A stretch of 64,000 nucleotides of DNA, from positions 3,038,001-3,102,000 of the forward strand of contig JAQQWL010000005.1 of NCBI GenBank assembly GCA_038363925.1. Direction: 5' to 3'. Position numbers and translations under genes: made by a program. Source of the stretch: Apiospora phragmitis. Its lineage: Eukaryota; Ascomycota; Sordariomycetes; Amphisphaeriales; Apiosporaceae. This document shows, one piece after another, positions 1-12,878 of the stretch. Within the stretch, counting starts at the first letter, position 1, and each line of letters begins with the position of its first letter. The notes under the pieces are model-generated. The model saw only the letters and a list, made by a program, of their open reading frames with translations. It had not been told where the DNA came from and did not search any database.

Positions 1-429
1 GAGGTTTATTAATTATCTTAACTAGTTTATAATATTATTTATTAAATTATTATCGTATAAAAAGCTTACTTTTTTCGTATTATTATAACGTTTCGGCTAT
101 AATCACCTTTATCCTTAAGGGCTTTAAAGAACGATCCGGTTCTTTTTTTATTTATTAAATATAAGGTATACTTATCGTTATAATAAGCTATTTAAAATAA
201 GCTACTATGCTTTATAATAACGTTATTATTTTTATTAATTTTTATAAGGGCGTTCTTTACTTTAATAATGTTAATATATTATTCGTTTAAAACATTCCGA
301 AAGTTTTTTTTAAGGCTCGATATTTTTAACGTAACATCCTTATTTTTAATAATTATACGCCGTAATAGTTTTAAATAATATATTATTATAATAACGTGAT
401 AGTTTTATATTATTTTAAATTTAATTAAT

Positions 430-1000
430 TTATTATTATTATTCGCTTTATTTCTTAAGGCGTTATTTATATATACGAGTATTAATTTTAATAATAAACT
501 CTATATACGAAAAGAAATTATTAAAAGTATCGAGCCGGTTAAGTTGGTTCTTAACGTTTTCTTTTAGTTCTTAATAATATATTATAATTTTCGTAGCCTC
601 GGTATAGTTTAATCGAGCTATAATATATCGGAACTCGGCGGTGTAAGAGGCGGTTAAATTTTTTTATTTAAAGGTTTCGAGTTCCCTCTTTACTTCTCGC
701 TTTTTATTAAGGTTTTAAAAAGTGATTTAAAAGCTTATTTAAAGCCGTTATAAATTTTAAAAATTCGTTATACTTTTATATAATATAATTCAACTTATTA
801 ATGATTCTTTATAAGTTTATTTAAATAAAGTTTAAATTAAGCGAAAGTTTTATTTTTAAAAAACGAGGTAGCGTAAATAACTCGTTAAGTAACGTTTTAA
901 AACATTTTTTTATAAAACTATTAATAAGTTTTAATTATTCCTACTTGTTTTATTAAATAATATTAATATATTAATTTTTATACTTTTCTTTAATATAATA
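430..1000 (-). pseudogene. Gypsy gag relic
   Basis: Minus-strand translation around 490-720 gives fragments such as YTAEFRYIIARLNYTEATK followed about 15 residues on by ELKENVKNQLNRLDTFNNF, interrupted by TAA/TAG codons. This resembles the conserved core of fungal Gypsy gag proteins, in which an LNYT-like motif precedes a YYRGLKE..KDE-like motif. The stops are at positions where Arg, Gln or Trp codons are usual, consistent with C-to-T change. Boundaries are approximate, and the nucleocapsid end was not identified. Confidence 0.6.
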
Positions 1001-1380
1001 AAGGTTTAAATAATATTAATAACTATTTAAAAGAGATATATTTCTTTACGTAATTTATTAACATTATAAAGTATTTACTCCGAGGTGCCTTTAATAAAGA
1101 GCTCGTTACGTTTTTTTTAAGCTTAATATAATAGTATTAATAATTAACGTTCTCTTGCTCGAATTTTTTAATTCGTTTAATTAACGCCTATAGCTTAAGG
1201 TTATCGTTATTATCGTGGCTATTAATATCTATCGCGGGATCTCGCTAAGAGGTGCTAAGGGTAGCGATAAGGATCTTTCTTTAGTAGACGATATTACTAA
1301 GGCTAAATATAGATATAATTCTTATAATGTTATTACTCGAAGGTTTAAATGATAACTCGTAAAAATAAAAATAATTAAAA

Positions 1381-2008
1381 TATAAGGAACGTTATTTAAG
1401 TTTTAAAAAAACCTAATAAAACCTATTAAAGTTTATATTAATAATACGAGAAAGTATTTAAACGTGTCGTAAAAGTAACCCTTTTATTAATATAATACGT
1501 AATAACCGGGTCGTAATTTAATAATAAAAAGATAAATAAAAATATTTATATAATAAAGTTATTAAAGTTATTTATTTTATTAATAAATTAAAATTAATAC
1601 TTAAATTAATTATTAAAATAAAGAAGATTTATATAAAATATATAAAGAATTATTTATTATTATAAATTTAATTTCTTTTTTATTAATTCTTTCATTATTT
1701 AGTTTTAATTAACCATAATTAATTTTAGTTAATTAAATATTATTAAATTACGTTTTATTTTATTATTACATAACTTATTTTTAATTATTTATATTATTTT
1801 ATTTATTCTTACTTATTTCAAGCTAGGTAGCCTTATTATATTATCGTCGTAATATTATAGCGGTATTATAAATTTTATTATCGTAGGCGGGTTCGTCTAT
1901 ACTAGCCGGTGGGGTAAGCCTTTAATATTAGTTCTCGTAAGCGCCTCTGGGTATAGTATCGCCGTGTCGAAGGTGGGTTTAGCCGCATGATTAGGTTAGG
2001 TCGTAATA
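1381..2008 (-). repeat. Gypsy 5' LTR (628 bp)
   Basis: This stretch aligns along its length with 10978-11597: shared blocks include the AAGTATTTAAACG core, the ATTAATAAATTAA block and a GC-richer tail ending in GGTTAGGTCGTAATA versus GGCTAGGTCGTAACA. It is more strongly mutated than the other copy. In minus orientation it precedes the gag relic and is therefore the 5' LTR of the truncated element. Confidence 0.65.
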
Positions 2009-2140
2009 TTTAGTTCCTATTGTTTTAATAATTAGCTTTAATATTTTAAACTAATAAAGCTTTTTTATAAACTTTAATATAATATATAAGATAGTTTTAT
2101 TTATTAAAAAAAGCTAAATTCGTTAATAAAGATAAAAAAT

Positions 2141-2352
2141 TAATTATTAAACAAGCTCTTGTATATACGTATAAGTTCCGGTTTTAATCGAGGTTTAATC
2201 GTTATATTCTATTATTTATATCCATCTTTAATACTAACTACGAGGGGCATCGTATACCCTTCTTTATAAAATAGAAAAAGGGTTCGTACGCGCAGGTACG
2301 TAGCACCCTTTTTAAAGTAATATAGATAGCTTTAGTTCTAGCTGTTCTAACA
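2141..2352 (-). repeat. Copia 3' LTR
   Basis: 212 bp, matching 8889-9103 and, inverted, 12667-12878. Its right end reads GTTCTAACA, so in element orientation the LTR begins TGTTAGAAC. The expected terminal CA at the other end has become TA. It is flanked outside by AAAAT (2136-2140), the same five bases that follow the other LTR. Confidence 0.85.
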
Positions 2353-3557
2353 CTAGTAGTTTTCTGTTTTGGCGATAAAATTAGCCTGTTCCCCCTTTTA
2401 GATACGAGCCTTCCCTCCACGAGGGTCTCGTACGGTTGGGTTGCTCCAATCCGGTACTCGGTACCTGCCTGAACCGTACAGGTGATGCTGTACCTTCCTG
2501 ACGTTGTTTTAGTTAGGTGGCAGGTCCACTCGATTAGTTATTCTAGTCGTTCGTCCGAAAGTAGTAACAGTGGTAGGGGACCGTCGCATATCATAATACG
2601 TCACACCCGTAAGGGACTAGTAAGAGCAGTCCCATAAGCAAATATTCCTTCGTACGTAAACAATTCGTACAGTGCAGGTTCCTCTTTTTCTTCATACACA
2701 TACACACACTTTCTCTCTCAATATCGTGCGAAAACAAATCATATACACATATATATATTCGTAAGCGTATATACATATATATTCGCGCGATGTCTAACTA
2801 GTAAGTCGTTAGTCCCTTTGGCGCCATCGTTGTTAGCGCAGTCATTCGTAACTAGCGCTGGGTAACGCTACCGACTTTTTCGGTCCAGAATTGGCAAGCT
2901 ATACTTATACTCTGCATTAACGTACAATATCCTGTTTCCTTCTTGGTCTTTAACGTCTATTAACTTCGTGCGATAGGATAAGGAAGTTCGCGTTTATAAC
3001 CTGCCTAGCCGCGATATCGAGATACGCGTGCCGGTAAACGACGACATTCGCCGCCTGTTCGCTCGTATTATTCGTCGCGAGGGCTACTTCCGTGCGGTTC
3101 TCGTCCAGTCGCGCGGCAATATCAGCAGCGTTTATAATAATCGGTGCGTCTAGTCCTGTATTCCGTTCCGTAAGTGCGTTCGTCTCGACGGATACTAGGA
3201 CGGCGCATATGCTTCGTGCGTTTAAGCTTCGCACGGCAACCGGTATTCGTACCACAATTCACGATTCGTAAACCTTAATCCCGATAGTGACGAGAATAGA
3301 GGTGGTGGTAGTAGAGCTAAAGTAATAGTCGTAGGGCGATAGGTTAGTGATAGATAAAGCAGATAGTTCTTATATATATATAGGTAGCGTTCTCGTGCGG
3401 TTATTTTCGTCGTATTACCCGTTTAAGTTATAATATATTACGGTTCTTTTTCTAACCTTCGTATAATATTTAATAAATAAAATATATCGGTAATAATTAT
3501 ATACAAAAGGATTAATAAAAGAAATCTCTCTCTCCTCTTATATTTCTTCTTTTTTAA
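2353..3557 (-). other. Less-mutated 1.2 kb segment between Copia pol stop and 3' LTR
   Basis: The pol relic stops at 3558-3560 but the 3' LTR begins only at 2352. The segment between is clearly richer in G+C than the rest of the element. On the minus strand it contains a TATATATATA run (about 3371-3380), a pyrimidine-rich stretch and an open frame of about 101 codons at 2950-3255 without recognisable domains and without a convincing ATG. It could be an extended 3' untranslated region, captured sequence or a nested insertion. I do not recognise a product. Confidence 0.4.
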
Positions 3558-6500
3558 TTACTCGCCGTGCGAGTCTAGCCTCTCGATATACGCTTCCGTG
3601 CGTACGGTAAGGCTATTCGTCGAAACTAGCTGCTCGAGGGCCTTGTTCGGGGATACTTTACTAAAGGTATCTACCGGATTATCTCTGCCATCAATATAAT
3701 AAACCTCTAATATCTCCCTTTTTTCGTACGACTCCGGAGCGATATAATATCGATTATCAGTCTTTTCTCGTTCGTCGTTCCTAGTTTAACCAAGTATTCG
3801 TAGAGTGATCTCGAATCTATATAAAGAATTATTAGTACCCCTTAAAATCCGAGGCTCCGTACGATTCTTTTTAATGTGGTATTAAGTGCGATACCGCTAT
3901 CGATATCGGAAATCATGCCGTATAGTTCGCTAGTTAATACGCTTCGAGTAATTCTCTTATATTTCGTCGAGCTTTAATAAATAATGTTGCCTTAAATTTC
4001 GAATTAGTCCCTCGTACGGTTAAACTTTTACCCTAGGATAATTAGGTATTCGAGCTAGGACGTCAAGTCTTTATTATTCGCGAAAGAACCGTCGGTAAAA
4101 ATATATATTTTCGTACGGTAAACATTAAGCGGGATATATTTTAAGCCGCGTATTAGATTCTAGATCTATTAATTAATCCGTATATTTAAGCTCTCGATAT
4201 CCTTATTTTTTAGGGTTTATATTTAAGCGGCGGTAAATAGGTCGTACGTTACCTCCGGCTAATATATAAATATTAGATATACTCCTCTTGTACGCTAAGA
4301 AACGTACTACTAATCTTTATTAATAACTTTAAGGTCGATAAGCTTTAATTAGTTAACCTGTCCCTTTTATTCGAAAAAGATATCGTACGATTTTAATCGA
4401 ATCCTGCCTCTATTAAACTCGATCGGCGTGTTTTTGGTTAAGATACTCTTTAGTTTCGTACGAAATTATTCCTCTACTAGCTTTTCTTCCTTTTTTTTTA
4501 AAAAAAAAGGGTTATAACGAAGCTAAATATATCGTCGGTTTATATTATTATAATACCGAAGGTATCCGGTCTCTCCGTAATAAATAGTAAGTAGGCGTCG
4601 TATATTAATACGGCTATTCCTAAATTCTGTACGTAATAATTATAATACGTCTTAAACTAGTAAAGTCCTGACTCTATTAATCCGTATAGGGGTAATACGA
4701 TCTAAAATAGCGTTCTTTCGAGGTATTAAGTCTTTAGTTTTACCGGTAAACGTATATAAATTAATCGGTTTAATTTATTATACGACTAAGTATACGCTTA
4801 TATAATATTGTGTAGCTCGCCTTATACGTTAAAATCTCGGATCAAGGTCGGTCCGAGGGCTAAAAAGAGTCTTTAGCTCATCCGCTGGATCGTCGGTAAC
4901 TAGGTTAGAATAGCCTCTTTTTCCGTATCTCCGTAGCCTTATACTATAAGTCTAAATTTCTCGTACGGCTTCGTAGTTTTTCCTTTAATCTCTTGTATAA
5001 GCCGTGTTTTAAAAATTCTCCGGCCGTTATATACGTTCGGATCGAATTTAACGAATTCGAAAGTTCCCCGTATAACGAGGTTATTAATCTCTTTAATATC
5101 GGACACTTAAAACGGGTATCCGGACGAGGTAATAACCCCGTCCTGTCGGAGCTTAACTGCCAGGTCGTAATTCTCTTATTCCTTTTAAGTAAGGAATATA
5201 GCGGCTCGAGCGTTCCGGAGTAGATATTTTCTAGGTCGTCCTCGGCTACGTCGTATAGGAACTACCGTAATTTCCTCGGCTATCGGTTCGGTATTTAGGG
5301 TACCTGCCGGCTATTCCGGATCTGGTTATATATCCGGCTCGTTACGCGGTTCTTCGGCCTCTTCCCGGTAATACGGCTTAATTTAAATTACTCGAAAGGC
5401 TTTTAAGCCGTTTAAGGTATCCACCCGGATCGTACGGTCTTCGATAATTATTATCTTATATAGTCCGGTTTATCCTTCTTTTTCCCGCTAGACTAGGATT
5501 TTACTCCGGAGCGGGAGTATTAAGATATCGTGGATAGCTAGTCTATTCCGGGTATTCAGAGCTCGGTAAATATCGATATTTATACATATCTTCCGAAATA
5601 TCTTTATTACTTTCCGTATAGCTTCTCCTCGTACTTAGATCTCCGGTAACGGTAATGAGTTCCCGTCGATACGAGGATATATTCCGAATACGAGCAGGGT
5701 AAGTATTAAATTATTAAGGCTAGCCGTGTCGTTTAATACTTTTATTATTATTTAAAATATTATCTCGATATTTATATAATAACCGAAATCTTTTTATAAA
5801 ATATTAAAAGCTTTACGTAGCGGAACGTGTACTCGTTTAATTTTACCTACTACTTAATAAGTTTTAATAAATATCTACTTATAAGTAATTCTTATTACTC
5901 GTACATAGTTTCGAAATTCTCCTTAAAAGTACGTACCCGGATCGTGCGAAATATAATTAAAAGGTCCCTAGTATACGTATATCCAGCATTTATAAAAGGT
6001 ATTCTAGGTATCTCGTATGCTAAGCGAATATAGGAACATAACCGCTTAAAAAAACGTACTCGAATCGATTACGTAAAGTACGTTCTATTTATTAACGTAA
6101 ACAACGTTTATAATAATTTCGTAATTAAAGTCGTATTCGTTCTATAACGAGAATTTAAATCTTTATAATACCGGATCGTACGCTTAGCATTAAGAGCAGA
6201 ACTTTTAAATCTCGTCGAGAACAGCAGGGTCGACGTCGTCGTGGCCGGCGTTCTTTAAAAAAGTATAAAGCTTCTCCGTATAAAAGTATCTAAAATATCG
6301 GTAAAAATATCGAAACTATCCTTCAATAAAATATAACGTCGCTTCCGTACGGCCGGTATTAAAGAACGGGTATCCCCATTTTTTAATAATAAAGAGTATC
6401 TCGCCGTTCTCTTGTATAATAAAATTAAAGATATTATTATAATACGTTTTAAGCCGGTCGGCGTTGTATAGCAAAAATAAAAAAAAGGTTATAGTATCTA

Positions 6501-7800
6501 AAATATAATACCTAATTACTTTTAATAGGTTCCGTATATCGATCGTTCTAATAAACGAGATAAGCTTTAAGCTTCCGAACTTAATCTCGACGCTTCCCAA
6601 GGTCTAATCAATCCGTACATCTAGGTTCTCTCGTATATAAGCCTCTACCTAAGGCTTTCCGACTATCGAAAACAAGGCGGCGCCGGTATTCTAAAGCTCT
6701 CTTTAATAAGTCTAACTATAAAAGCTACTAAGATTAAATTAGTCGGCTTATATAATAACTTTCGAAAAGTAAATATCCTCACTAATAAGCCGGTAATAAA
6801 ACGCGGCGTCTATTAAGTAAGTAATGCCTTATCGTGCATTTTCCGGGTCGAGGTACTCGTATTCCTCTTCGTCATCTTTTAACTCTTCCTTATCCTCTTC
6901 CCAGTCCTAAACAAACGTTTCGTACTTATTTTAAAAAAGGGGGCCTTATCCAACGCTATCGCACACTTAAAGATATTAATTCCTTATTCGGGACTACTCT
7001 TCGGCTAGGTAGTTTATCGACTAATAGCCTTACTTATAACAAATTCGGCAGGTTCTTCGTTCGAACTTCCGGTTCCCGTATAGTAATTTTAATCGGAAAG
7101 TACCGGCGGGTCGCTAAATCTTTTCCTATCCTGGTAGTCGGCTATTATACGGTAATCTATTACTATAAACTAGTCGGTTTTTTCTCGTATAGTTATTTAT
7201 AAACTATTTATTAATTAAGTACGTATCTTTAGCCGGGTTTCGATATAATTCCTCCGTTAAATATTATTTCGAGATTCTCTAATCCGCTATTATACTTAAT
7301 AATACGCAAAGGTCCGAGAATAGCGCTTTATATATTAGTTTCTAATAAATAAGGGTTAGTAAAAGTTCCGGAACTCCTCGATAAGCTCTTACGACAGAGG
7401 TATAGAGAGCGATCTCTCCTTCGAATCCCTTCCGAGGGCTCGTTATACGAGCTAGAGCTTATCTAGCAGGATTTCTAGGACCTCGATAAGTTATTTCTCA
7501 GCGTTCTTATTTTTTACTCGTACGAAAGAGGTTATCGTTTAATCCGTAAAGTATTATACGTAATTCATTATCGTATTAAAGTACGAGTCTATTAAATGGT
7601 ATATCTCGTCCTGTCTCTTTTCAGGTCCGATATAGTTAAAATAAAATGCCTCCGCATAGCCGGAAAAAATATCTAAAAAGATTACATAATATTAGTTTTC
7701 TAGTATATCTAGCCGTCGGCATGTTCTAATAAACATCCGTACTCTATCGCAAAAAATATTATACGGCTTACCGATATAGTTCTTTTCCTTCCTCTACACC
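3558..7800 (-). pseudogene. Copia pol relic (integrase, reverse transcriptase, RNase H)
   Basis: Read on the minus strand through stops. Around 7600-7720 the translation contains FLDIFSGYAEAF, like the first catalytic Asp region of an integrase core. Around 4510-5095 it contains RGTFEFVKFDPN, FKTRLIQEIKGKTTKPYEK, QGYGDTEKEAILTQ and LPLYGLIESGLY, diagnostic of fungal Copia reverse transcriptase. Around 3558-4100 it contains IFTDGSFANNKDLTSQ and EYLVKLGTT, an RNase H with the first catalytic Asp, ending in ERLDSHGE and TAA. Stops occur where Gln (CAA/CAG) is expected, as RIP predicts. Not functional. Confidence 0.85.
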
Positions 7801-8888
7801 TTCGAAAAGGTAACGACCTTATTTTAATCGATTTTACTATTATAAATAACTCGGCTTAAAAGGATATTATATTTTATAATATACGCTAAACTAGATAATT
7901 ATACGATCTAGTCCGGCGGTATCGGAATTAAAAAAGGAAAAGGGATAATATCTTGCGACGTTTAAGTATTTAAGAATTTAAGGTTAAACGTCGGGCTTAA
8001 AATATCCCGTAGTGTCGTAAATAATTACTCCGTACGGAAACCGGGTGTTTCTCGCTTAGGCGGCGGTTATTCGACTATTTATTTTAAAGAAGAGTATAAA
8101 ATATCCTCTTTTCGGGTTTCCAAAGTCGGTTCTGCCGGTCGGTCCTATTAGTATACGGGAGCGGCCGGTAGTACTAGTTGTGCGAGCTTACTCTTAAAGG
8201 ATCCGCCTATCGGTATATTAACTCCGTTTCCCTCGAGGTAATAATAAAGCTCTTTTTAAAATATACGGTTAACTTAACCGAATTAATATTCGGTTTATTC
8301 TTCGAACTTTACGTTAAACGCCTTTTAAAGGAACGTTCCTTTTATTTTTAATATACAATATTTTAAAGAACATCGTACGAGGTACGTCGTAAGTAGTTCG
8401 GGTATTATCTTTTCGGAAAATACTTCTAAAAGTTCGAGTTCCCAAAGAGCGAGGTTAACGTTCCTTTTCTAAACTATTAAAGAGATCCCGGTATCTTAAA
8501 ATACTTCTTCGTATATAAACGGTTCGGGGTTTAAAGTCGTCGGTCTATTTAAATTCGGTACGTCCGGGCTCGATCCCGATTCGCCGACCGCAATTAACTC
8601 TATTTAGCAGGGGTTATCGTTTTATAGATCGTATAATAAAGTTATTTAAATATATAATTATATATAGCTTAACTAGTTTCGCGTATAATTTAGAACCTAG
8701 TCTCCTCCCTATAATATATACTCGGGAAAAGGTGTTCCTCCTCGTATAGTTAATTTAGTTCGGCTCTTCCTCCGAATTTTTAACGGGCGGAAATTCTCGG
8801 GGCTCCTTAACACGGTCGCCCTTACGTTAATAAAGGCGTAGAACCGTCTCTTTACTCTTATTAATTTATAATCGCTACGGGTAACCAC

Positions 8889-9103
8889 TAATTAATATTA
8901 AATAAGCTCTCGTATATATGTATAAATTCCGGTTTTAATCGGGGTTTAATCGTTATATTCTATTATTTATATCTATCTTTAATACTAGCTACGAAGGGCA
9001 TTATATACCCCTCTTTATAAAATAAAAAAGGGGTTCGTACGCGCAGGTATGTAACACCCCTTTTAAAGTAATATGGATAGCTTTAGTTTTAGGTGTTCTA
9101 ACA
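8889..9103 (-). repeat. Copia 5' LTR
   Basis: 215 bp, matching 2141-2352 apart from scattered transitions and a small insertion at its left end. It ends GTTCTAACA at 9103 and is followed by the AAAAT target duplication at 9104-9108. In element orientation the base after the LTR begins GTGGTTACC, where a tRNA primer-binding site would lie; the tRNA was not identified. Confidence 0.85.
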
Positions 9104-9108
9104 AAAAT

Positions 9109-11800
9109 ATAATAATCGAGTTCTTTTTATAATAAAGCTTAAAAGTTATTAAGTAATAGCTTTTATAGTCGTTAAGGACTAATAAATAATAAATATTTTT
9201 TCGTACGAGACTTTATATATTTATTAAAATATCGAATCTAGTCCTCGCTTTTTTCGTTTATAATTTAACCGTTTTTAATAATTATAATTACTGAGTTTTT
9301 TAATAATAAATTATTTTTATATTAAAAAAAAGTTATATTTTTTTAATAAATATAATATACGAAAGAAGAATATAACCGTATAATTTACTATTTTAAATAA
9401 TTATAACTTATTCCCGGTTTCTTTATTAAACTATTTTAAACTTCTCGTATCGATCGGAGGTAATTATAACTATTTCGAATAAAATTTAACTTATAAAAAA
9501 GCCGGTTTCGTTAAAATTATAAATATCATCTTTTTAAATTTTATAATTATAGATTATATTTTATACGAAAATAAATTACGCGTAATACGCGTCTAGACCT
9601 TCGTAGAAAACTCTTTAATAATCGAATCGTTTTATTTTTAATATTACTTATTCGAAATAAAAACGATCGCAAATTTAAATCGATTATATATTATATAATT
9701 AATTACTTTTTAAAATTCGTAAACTTTTATATTAATAATTATATATCTCGTTATGAATAATTATTATAATACCGGTAATATAAAGTTATATAAAAGATAT
9801 TATATATTTATATTATAGATTATTAGCTTAATTTAAGGTTTTTTTAAAACGTTTAAAATATTAAGTATATATTACTTTTTTATTATTAATCTATTATTAT
9901 AAATAATAAAAGTTTAAAAAAATATAAGTTATAAAGAATTATAAAAAAGTATTTAATTAAACTATATATTTAATTAAACCTTAAGTTATATTATATTAAA
10001 ATATATATTAATACTTAATAAGGCCATCTTTTTTTAATAATTTATTAAAGTAAATCGGTTTAAATGTAATAATTTCTTTATAAACTCGATAAACTTTAAA
10101 CATAAAAGTTTAATATAAGTAATAAAAATGAAATAAATAACGAAATCCCTATTAAATAGTTTAAAGATATTTTTATATTAAAAACCGCCTTAAATGATTT
10201 AAAAAATACATATTTATATATTTTAAATAAATTTAAGAACTTAATTTATAAGTTAATTAAATATACGGTTTAATTAAATACTTTTTTATAATTCTTTATA
10301 ACTTAAATTTATTCTTTATATTTTTATTATTTATAATATTAAATTAATAAAAAAAATCGATATATAACTAATATTTTAAACGCTTTAAAACAACTTTAAA
10401 TTAAGCCTATAATTCGTAATATAAAGATATAATATCGCGGTAGTATTTTATAACGAGATATATAATCGTTAATATAAAATTTACGAATTTTAAAGAGTAA
10501 TTAATTATATAATATATAATCGATCTAAATACGCAATTATTTCCGCTTTTAATAAGTAATATTAAAGATATAACGAATCGATTACTTTATTAACGCGACG
10601 CGGGACGCGTTAGCGTTAATTAGGCTTTTAGCTTTATACGACGGCAACTAGACCTCCGGACGCGTTTTAATCGGAAAATCGATTACTAAAAAGTTATCTA
10701 TAAAGATCTCGACGCGTATCGCGCGTAATTTATTCTCGTACGGAATATAATTTATAAATATAAGATTTAACAAGAGGATATTTATAACTTTTACGAAACC
10801 GGCTTTTTTATAAATTAAATCTCGTTCGAAATAATTATAACTATTTTTAATTAATATAAAAAAGTTTAAAATAATTTAATAAACGAATTAAAAGTAAGTT
10901 AAAATTATTTAAAACGTTAAACTATATAGTTATATTATTATTTTATATATTATATTTACCGGGAAAATATACCTCTTTGTAACGAACGCTATCAGGGGTC
11001 TAAATAGAAAACTAGTAAAACGTACCGAAGGGTTTATATTTAATAATACGAAAAAGTATTTAAACGTACGATAGAAGTCCGCTCTTATTAATATAATATA
11101 TAATAATTATAAAAATAAATATAACGTAAAATATAAACGACGAAGTTATTTATAATAAAATTATTAAGATAATATATTTTATTAATAAATTAAGATTAAT
11201 ATTTAAATTAATTATTAAAATAAAGAGTATTTATATAAAATATATAAGAAACGTTCGTAGTTATATATCTAATCCCTCCTTTACTAATTCCCTTAGATCT
11301 CGTGGATCTGCTCCGATCCTCTAGATCCGGCGCGGGATCTTAGGATCTGTCCTAGATCCCCAGATCCGTCACGTGACCTCCGCCCTTAGTTTTCCCTTAC
11401 GGGGATGTTTATCCGTCCCATAGCCGTCCGGGGCGGTATCGTGTCGGGCGGCGGTCGGCCGCGGAGTGTAGGTAAATTCATATTGGTATAGCTAGCGGTC
11501 TTGTGGGTATCGGTAGTATCGTAGCCTGGTCTGGGCATAGTAGTTCCGTGCCGGTGAATTATAGGTCTAGGCCGCATAATCAGGCTAGGTCGTAACACTC
11601 TTTTTTAATACGAAAATAGTTTATTATTAAAAGATTAAGTAATTATAATTATTAAAAATATTTAAACTATAAACGAGAAGAATAAAGACTAGATTTAATA
11701 TTTTAATAAATATCCGAAGTTTTATACGAAACATATTTATTACTTATTAATTTTTAAGCTTTATTATAAAAAGAATTCGATTATTATATTTTATGTATTT
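9109..11800. repeat. Large degenerate foldback / inverted repeat, interrupted by a solo LTR
   Basis: The left arm (about 9109-9995) is the reverse complement of the right arm (about 10215-10977 continuing at 11603-11800), with a loop near 9995-10215. Examples: AAGAATTATAAAAAAGTATT at about 9940 pairs with its complement at about 10285, and the GCCGGTTTCGTTA block near 9505 pairs with the ACGAAACCGGCTTT block near 10800. The Gypsy solo LTR at 10978-11597 interrupts the right arm. Weaker matching suggests that 2009-2135, left of the Copia element, is the displaced outer end of the left arm. Transposon type is unknown; no transposase frame is visible. Confidence 0.7.
10978..11597 (-). mobile_element. 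Gypsy solo LTR with intact CTCTT target duplication
   Basis: 620 bp beginning TGTAACGAACGC and ending GGTCGTAACA. It is flanked on both sides by CTCTT (10973-10977 and 11598-11602). It matches the LTR at 1381-2008 but is less mutated: its right 300 bp keeps GC-rich blocks (about 11290-11590). An isolated LTR with matching target duplication indicates insertion followed by LTR-LTR recombination. It lies within the right arm of the foldback and so is younger than it. Confidence 0.85.
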
Positions 11801-12666
11801 TTTATTTATTATATAAATTTTAATTTTTTAATATTAATTAATTTATATATTAAGAAAGTTATATAAAAAAGTAAATAAAGGTTTTATACGTGTATATATT
11901 ACTTATATTTTAAAAAAGGTCTTTTTACTAGCGTTTTTAAAAACGTTTTAGGCGACTTTTATTGTTTTAAATATCTAGGGAGGTTTTTAAAAAATAAGAC
12001 TTATATTATATAATTTACAACATATTATTTTATAATTAGATATAAAACTATATACGCCGACGCTTTTAACGACCTTTTTCGGCTTATTTATAAATAATTT
12101 AATTAAACCCTAGTTTTAAATTAAATACGTAAAAAATTAAATCGCTGAATATTAAAATAAATTTTCGATATTAAGTTTTATTAAATTTAATTAAATTACG
12201 AAAGGTATAATATAAGTTATATATTAGCTCGCGTTTTTAAAAACTAAGGTAACCGTATTATAAAAAATAAATGAAATATTTAGCTAGCGCCGCCGTACGA
12301 AAATAAAACGGCTATAAAATAAAAACTTATTTTATACATAAGTAAAAAAAGATTTATAGTTTTAAAAGAACGTTAATAAATAGTTATAAAACGAATCGCG
12401 AAGGAGGAGTAGTTGTATAAAAACGTTTAAAACGCGTTCACAACGCTATAAAATCTACGGAGAGCCTAGGTATAATTTTCGTACTTATTAAAATAATATA
12501 AAAAAGTTTAATAAAAATAATTTTAAATTATTTATTATAAAGCTATTATTTTATTAACCTTTTAAAATACCGTATTTATTTATATTATGTTTATTTTAAG
12601 TTTAATAGCTTAAATTTAAAATATACATAATTAATTTAAAAATTAAAACTTAATTACTTTAATTAA

Positions 12667-12878
12667 TATTAGAACTATAGGAACTAAGGTTTTCTATACT
12701 ACTTTAAAAAAGGTGCTACGTACCTACGCGTATAAACCCTTTTTTTATTTTATAAAGAAAGGTATATAATATCCTTTGTAACTAGTACTAAAAATAGATA
12801 TAAGTAATAAAAATATAATAATATAACCTCGATTAAACCTAGAACCCCCGTATATATAAACATCTTATTTAATAATTA
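12667..12878 (+). mobile_element. Copia solo LTR, opposite orientation
   Basis: 212 bp. It is the inverted counterpart of the LTRs at 2141-2352 and 8889-9103: it begins TATTAGAAC (TGTTAGAAC after mutation) and ends AATAATTA. Shared landmarks are the GGTGCTACGTACCTACGCG block and the CCCTTTTTTTATTTTATA block. No convincing 5-bp target duplication is visible, so it may be a recombined remnant. Confidence 0.7.

Larger units (their letters stand above)
1..2008 (-). mobile_element. Ty3/Gypsy LTR retrotransposon, 5' part, RIP-inactivated
   Basis: On the minus strand the order is LTR (1381-2008), untranslated leader, then a gag relic (about 430-1000), and the element leaves the window at base 1. 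The relic reads, across stops, as a retroviral-type gag: residues like TAEFR, LNYTEATK and ELKENVKNQL match the capsid region of fungal Gypsy elements (Retrotrans_gag family). The LTR is recognised because a second copy stands alone at 10978-11597. Heavy C-to-T change has destroyed the coding capacity. Pol and the 3' LTR should lie to the left of the window. Confidence 0.7.
2141..9103 (-). mobile_element. Ty1/Copia LTR retrotransposon, complete but RIP-inactivated
   Basis: Two near-identical LTRs (2141-2352 and 8889-9103) bound a 6.5 kb interior, and the 5-bp duplication AAAAT flanks the element exactly (2136-2140 and 9104-9108). In minus orientation the LTR starts TGTTAGAACACC. Pol relics run in Copia order on the minus strand: integrase (about 7200-7800), reverse transcriptase (about 4510-5095) and RNase H ending at a stop at 3558. 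Integrase before reverse transcriptase separates it from Gypsy. All frames are shattered by RIP-type stops. A 1.2 kb segment between pol and the 3' LTR is unusual (see separate entry). Confidence 0.85.

Noticed and set aside
9300..11000. Inverted AT-rich repeats considered as a centromere or origin
   Set aside because: The structure is explained by a foldback repeat with nested LTRs; no independent centromere evidence is possible from this window.
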